Source of the DNA: Entomomonas sp. E2T0
Lineage (GTDB): Bacteria > Pseudomonadota > Gammaproteobacteria > Pseudomonadales > Pseudomonadaceae
Reading direction: 5' to 3'
DNA: 64,000 nt
NCBI RefSeq assembly: GCF_025985425.1
Contig: NZ_CP094972.1
Location: 930,001-994,000 of the forward strand
In this document: positions 61,660 through 64,000 of the stretch, piece by piece
How the letters are laid out: every line of letters begins with the position of its first letter
Position numbering within the stretch: the stretch's first letter is position 1
The notes under the pieces: model-generated
Told to the model about the DNA's origin: nothing
What the model saw: only the letters and a program-made list of their open reading frames with translations
Databases searched by the model: none
Program-made: the position numbers and the translations under genes

Positions 61660-64000
61660 TGTTTTTTAGTAGTAATACCACCCACTTTACATTGTATGTG
61701 GATGGATTAGATGATGATCAAAATAGCAATAAACCTGTCGATCAGATAACCCCCAAAAAAAATAATGCCAACTCAACTGTACCTATGAATTCAAGTAGTG
61801 ATACTAGTACAAATAGTATGGCTGGTTTTACTGATGCGCTATCAGGTATAGGTGATAAACTCTCTTCCTTATCAGGCGGTCTAAAAAGCCTTGATCCGTT
61901 TACTGCCTTAAAACAAGCCAACGAACTAAAAACCTCCTTAAACAGCCTAAGCAACAACACCAATGATGATGAAAAACCTAAAAGTGCAGTGGATCGTTTA
62001 CAGATATTATCCTTTACAGGTGTAGAAGGCATTTCCACCCCCTATGCGTTTGAATTGGTACTAGTCAACGAACATATCCGTTTTGATATTACACAGTTAC
62101 TGAGCAAACCTGTCTTTTTAGCCTTTACTCCTGATGGACGTTCAGGTGCTGGAATCAATGGTATCGTACAAAGTGTTAAACGTGGCCCTATTAGCCAACA
62201 CTATGGCATCTTCTCCATCATCATTACCCCACGTTTTACCAACCTAATGCGTCGTACTAACCAACGTAAATTTATAGGCAAAACAGTACCAGAAATTATC
62301 TCCACCATACTTAATGATCATGGTATGCAAGAAGGGGCAGAAACAGGTTTTGAATTCAAACTCAAAGAAACCTATCCAGCCAGAGACTTCTGTGTTCAAT
62401 ATGACGAAACTGATTACCACTTTGTCTCGCGCCTTTGTCAAGAAGAAGGTATCGCTTACCATTTTCAACACAGTAGCAACAGCCACAAAATGATCTTTAC
62501 TGATGCCATGCCATTCTTTCCCAGCATAGCTGAAGCCGTTAAATTTATGAATGACACAGGCATGGTAGCTGATACTCAGGCTTTAAAATATTTTGATGTT
62601 TCCTTAGCCTCTCGTACTCAAACTGCTACATGGCGTGACTACAACTTCACCAACATGAAAATCCCTGAAGGAGCTAGTGAAGGTAAACAAAGTACAAAAG
62701 GTAATCAAGCCACTGAACCTAACCTAGAACATTACGATTATCCCAGTTCAGGAATGGACAAAGCCAGAAATGAACAATTAGCAAAAATCCAAATCGAACG
62801 ACTAAGAACAGACCACCTAACAGCAGAAGGTTATTCAGATCGCAGTGACTTCCATGCAGGCTACTACATTAGTATAGACGACCATCCTAGTTTAGACACC
62901 ATGGATGCAGACAAGCCTTGGTTGATTACCCAGATCAAACACAAAGCATACCAACCACAAGTACTAGAAGCATTTGGCAGTGTCACCTCAGCACAAAACA
63001 CCATGCCCAGCCAACTGCACAAATACCTAGATATAGATACAGAGCTACAATTTCCAGCAGATAACCAGCAACAAGGCTACTTCAACGTATTCAACGCTAT
63101 TCCTCAAGAAGTGCCTTACCGACCAGCCCTAAGACACCTAAAACCAAAAGTACTGGGTAGTCAAACAGCTATAGTAACAGGCGCAGCAGGTGAAGAGATC
63201 TACTGTGATGAATACGGTCGAGTAAAAGTACAATTCCACTGGGACCGTGAAGGAACAATGGACGAAAACTCCAGCCACTGGATCAGAGTAGCCAGCAACT
63301 GGGCGCATGATGGATATGGTACAGTGGTTATACCTAGAGTAGGCATGGAAGTAATGATCAACTTCCTAGAAGGAGACCCAGACCAACCGCTTATTACAGG
63401 TGCAGTTCATAATGGAATTAACAAAGTCCCTTACGATCTACCTGCTAATAAGACCAGAAGCGTCTTCAAAACAAGCTCATCAAAAGGCGGAGTTGGTTCT
63501 AATGAACTAAGGATAGAAGACAAAGCAGGGCAAGAACAAATCTTTGTGCAAGCACAAAAAGACTTTGATCAGCTAACTAAAAATAACCATACCGTACAAG
63601 TTAACAACAACAGCCACCTACAGGTTCAAAACGAACACTCAGAAACCATTGTAAAAAATAGATACACCAAAAATGAAAGTGAAGAACATCACCTGACTCA
63701 ATTAGATCGTAAAACTCAAATCCTCATGAACGATCATAAAACTGTGGGTATGAGTGAACACGAAACTATAGGAACTATCAAAACTACAGAAGCAGGTATG
63801 GAGATTCACTTAAAGAGTGGCTTACAAACAGTAATAGATGGAGGATTAAGTTTAACCTTAAAAGCAGGGGGGCAACATATTGTATTAAACCCTGCAGGAA
63901 TATGGATGACCATGCCTGTATGGACGGGTGGGGTGCCTATGGAGGGTACACCAGCCACACCACTTTCTCCACTTGGTAAAATTAAAACACTTTCACCTGT
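61660..64000 (+). CDS. vgrG: T6SS tip protein VgrG (3' end beyond window)
   Basis: The frame is open to the window edge (780 codons seen). It starts at an ATG with AAGGAG ahead. The first strand THFTLYVDGLD is followed by an inserted Ser/Asn-rich segment of about 90 residues. The gp27-like part (LQILSFTGVEGISTPYAFEL, QYDETDYHFVSRLCQEEGIA) and the gp5-like part (EIYCDEYGRVKVQFHWDREG, PRVGMEVMINFLEGDPDQPL) follow. A DUF2345-like helix region comes last. It forms the spike of a type VI secretion system. The C-terminus, possibly carrying an effector domain, is not visible. Confidence 0.94.

Noticed and set aside
61742-62038. 98-codon minus-strand frame in vgrG
   Set aside because: A shadow of the vgrG reading frame, which is well supported on the plus strand.

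Overview
The window reads as chromosome of a low-GC gammaproteobacterium close to the Pseudomonadaceae. The gene content and order are Pseudomonas-like: nudF next to a DUF1249 gene, eno/kdsA/pyrG, grpE-dnaK-dnaJ-dapB, tsaC beside a quinone oxidoreductase, an AlgP-type protein, mrcB followed by a TPR lipoprotein, and piuA-Sel1-piuC. Base composition is strongly AT-rich. An insect-associated genus such as Entomomonas would fit, but that is inference from composition and synteny and no species can be read from the sequence.

Positions 1-43,000 are mostly core genome. In order they hold a Tim44-like membrane protein (cut by the window edge), the CsdA/CsdE sulfur-transfer pair, catalase HPII, UbiX, a nudF-DUF1249-orphan operon, a group of small enzymes (racemase, GNAT, PsiE, ADP-ribosylglycohydrolase, a degenerate GumN-like protein), and eno-kdsA-pyrG. 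The heat-shock block grpE-dnaK-dnaJ follows, with a textbook sigma-32 promoter at 16111-16139. After it come dapB, hemE-tsaC, qor, algP, mrcB and its lipoprotein, rep, small periplasmic proteins, a BtuF-like protein with ribA, bcp, the Fur-type piuA iron operon, an orphan sulfate-binding protein, pyk and uspE.

At 43144-43220 there is a tRNA-Pro (anticodon GGG). From there to about 61,650 the content is accessory. Just after the tRNA are two copies of GGGGTACAC of the kind found at integrase sites, but no integrase follows. Next are an unknown protein with a ribbon-helix-helix-like tail, a protein made of two AlpA-type DNA-binding units in tandem, and a YagK/YfjJ (inovirus Gp2-like) replication-type protein preceded by an inverted and direct repeat block that could be an origin. 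A three-gene cassette with a DUF932 protein follows, with a 37-residue micro-gene ahead of it that has its own ribosome binding site and terminator. A complete Type I restriction-modification locus is then headed by an XRE regulator that faces a perfect inverted repeat. The layout resembles a CP4-57/P4-like satellite or decayed integrated element carrying a defence locus.

The window ends in a T6SS VgrG gene that is open to the right edge. It carries an unusual insertion of about 90 residues near its N-terminus. Three small membrane or exported proteins of unknown function lie between the restriction locus and vgrG.

The points most worth a second look are the tandem AlpA protein with the terminator at its start, the repeat block before the Gp2-like gene, the 37-residue gene, the XRE/inverted-repeat control of the restriction locus, the VgrG insertion, and a strong terminator hairpin sitting directly on the pyk ribosome binding site.
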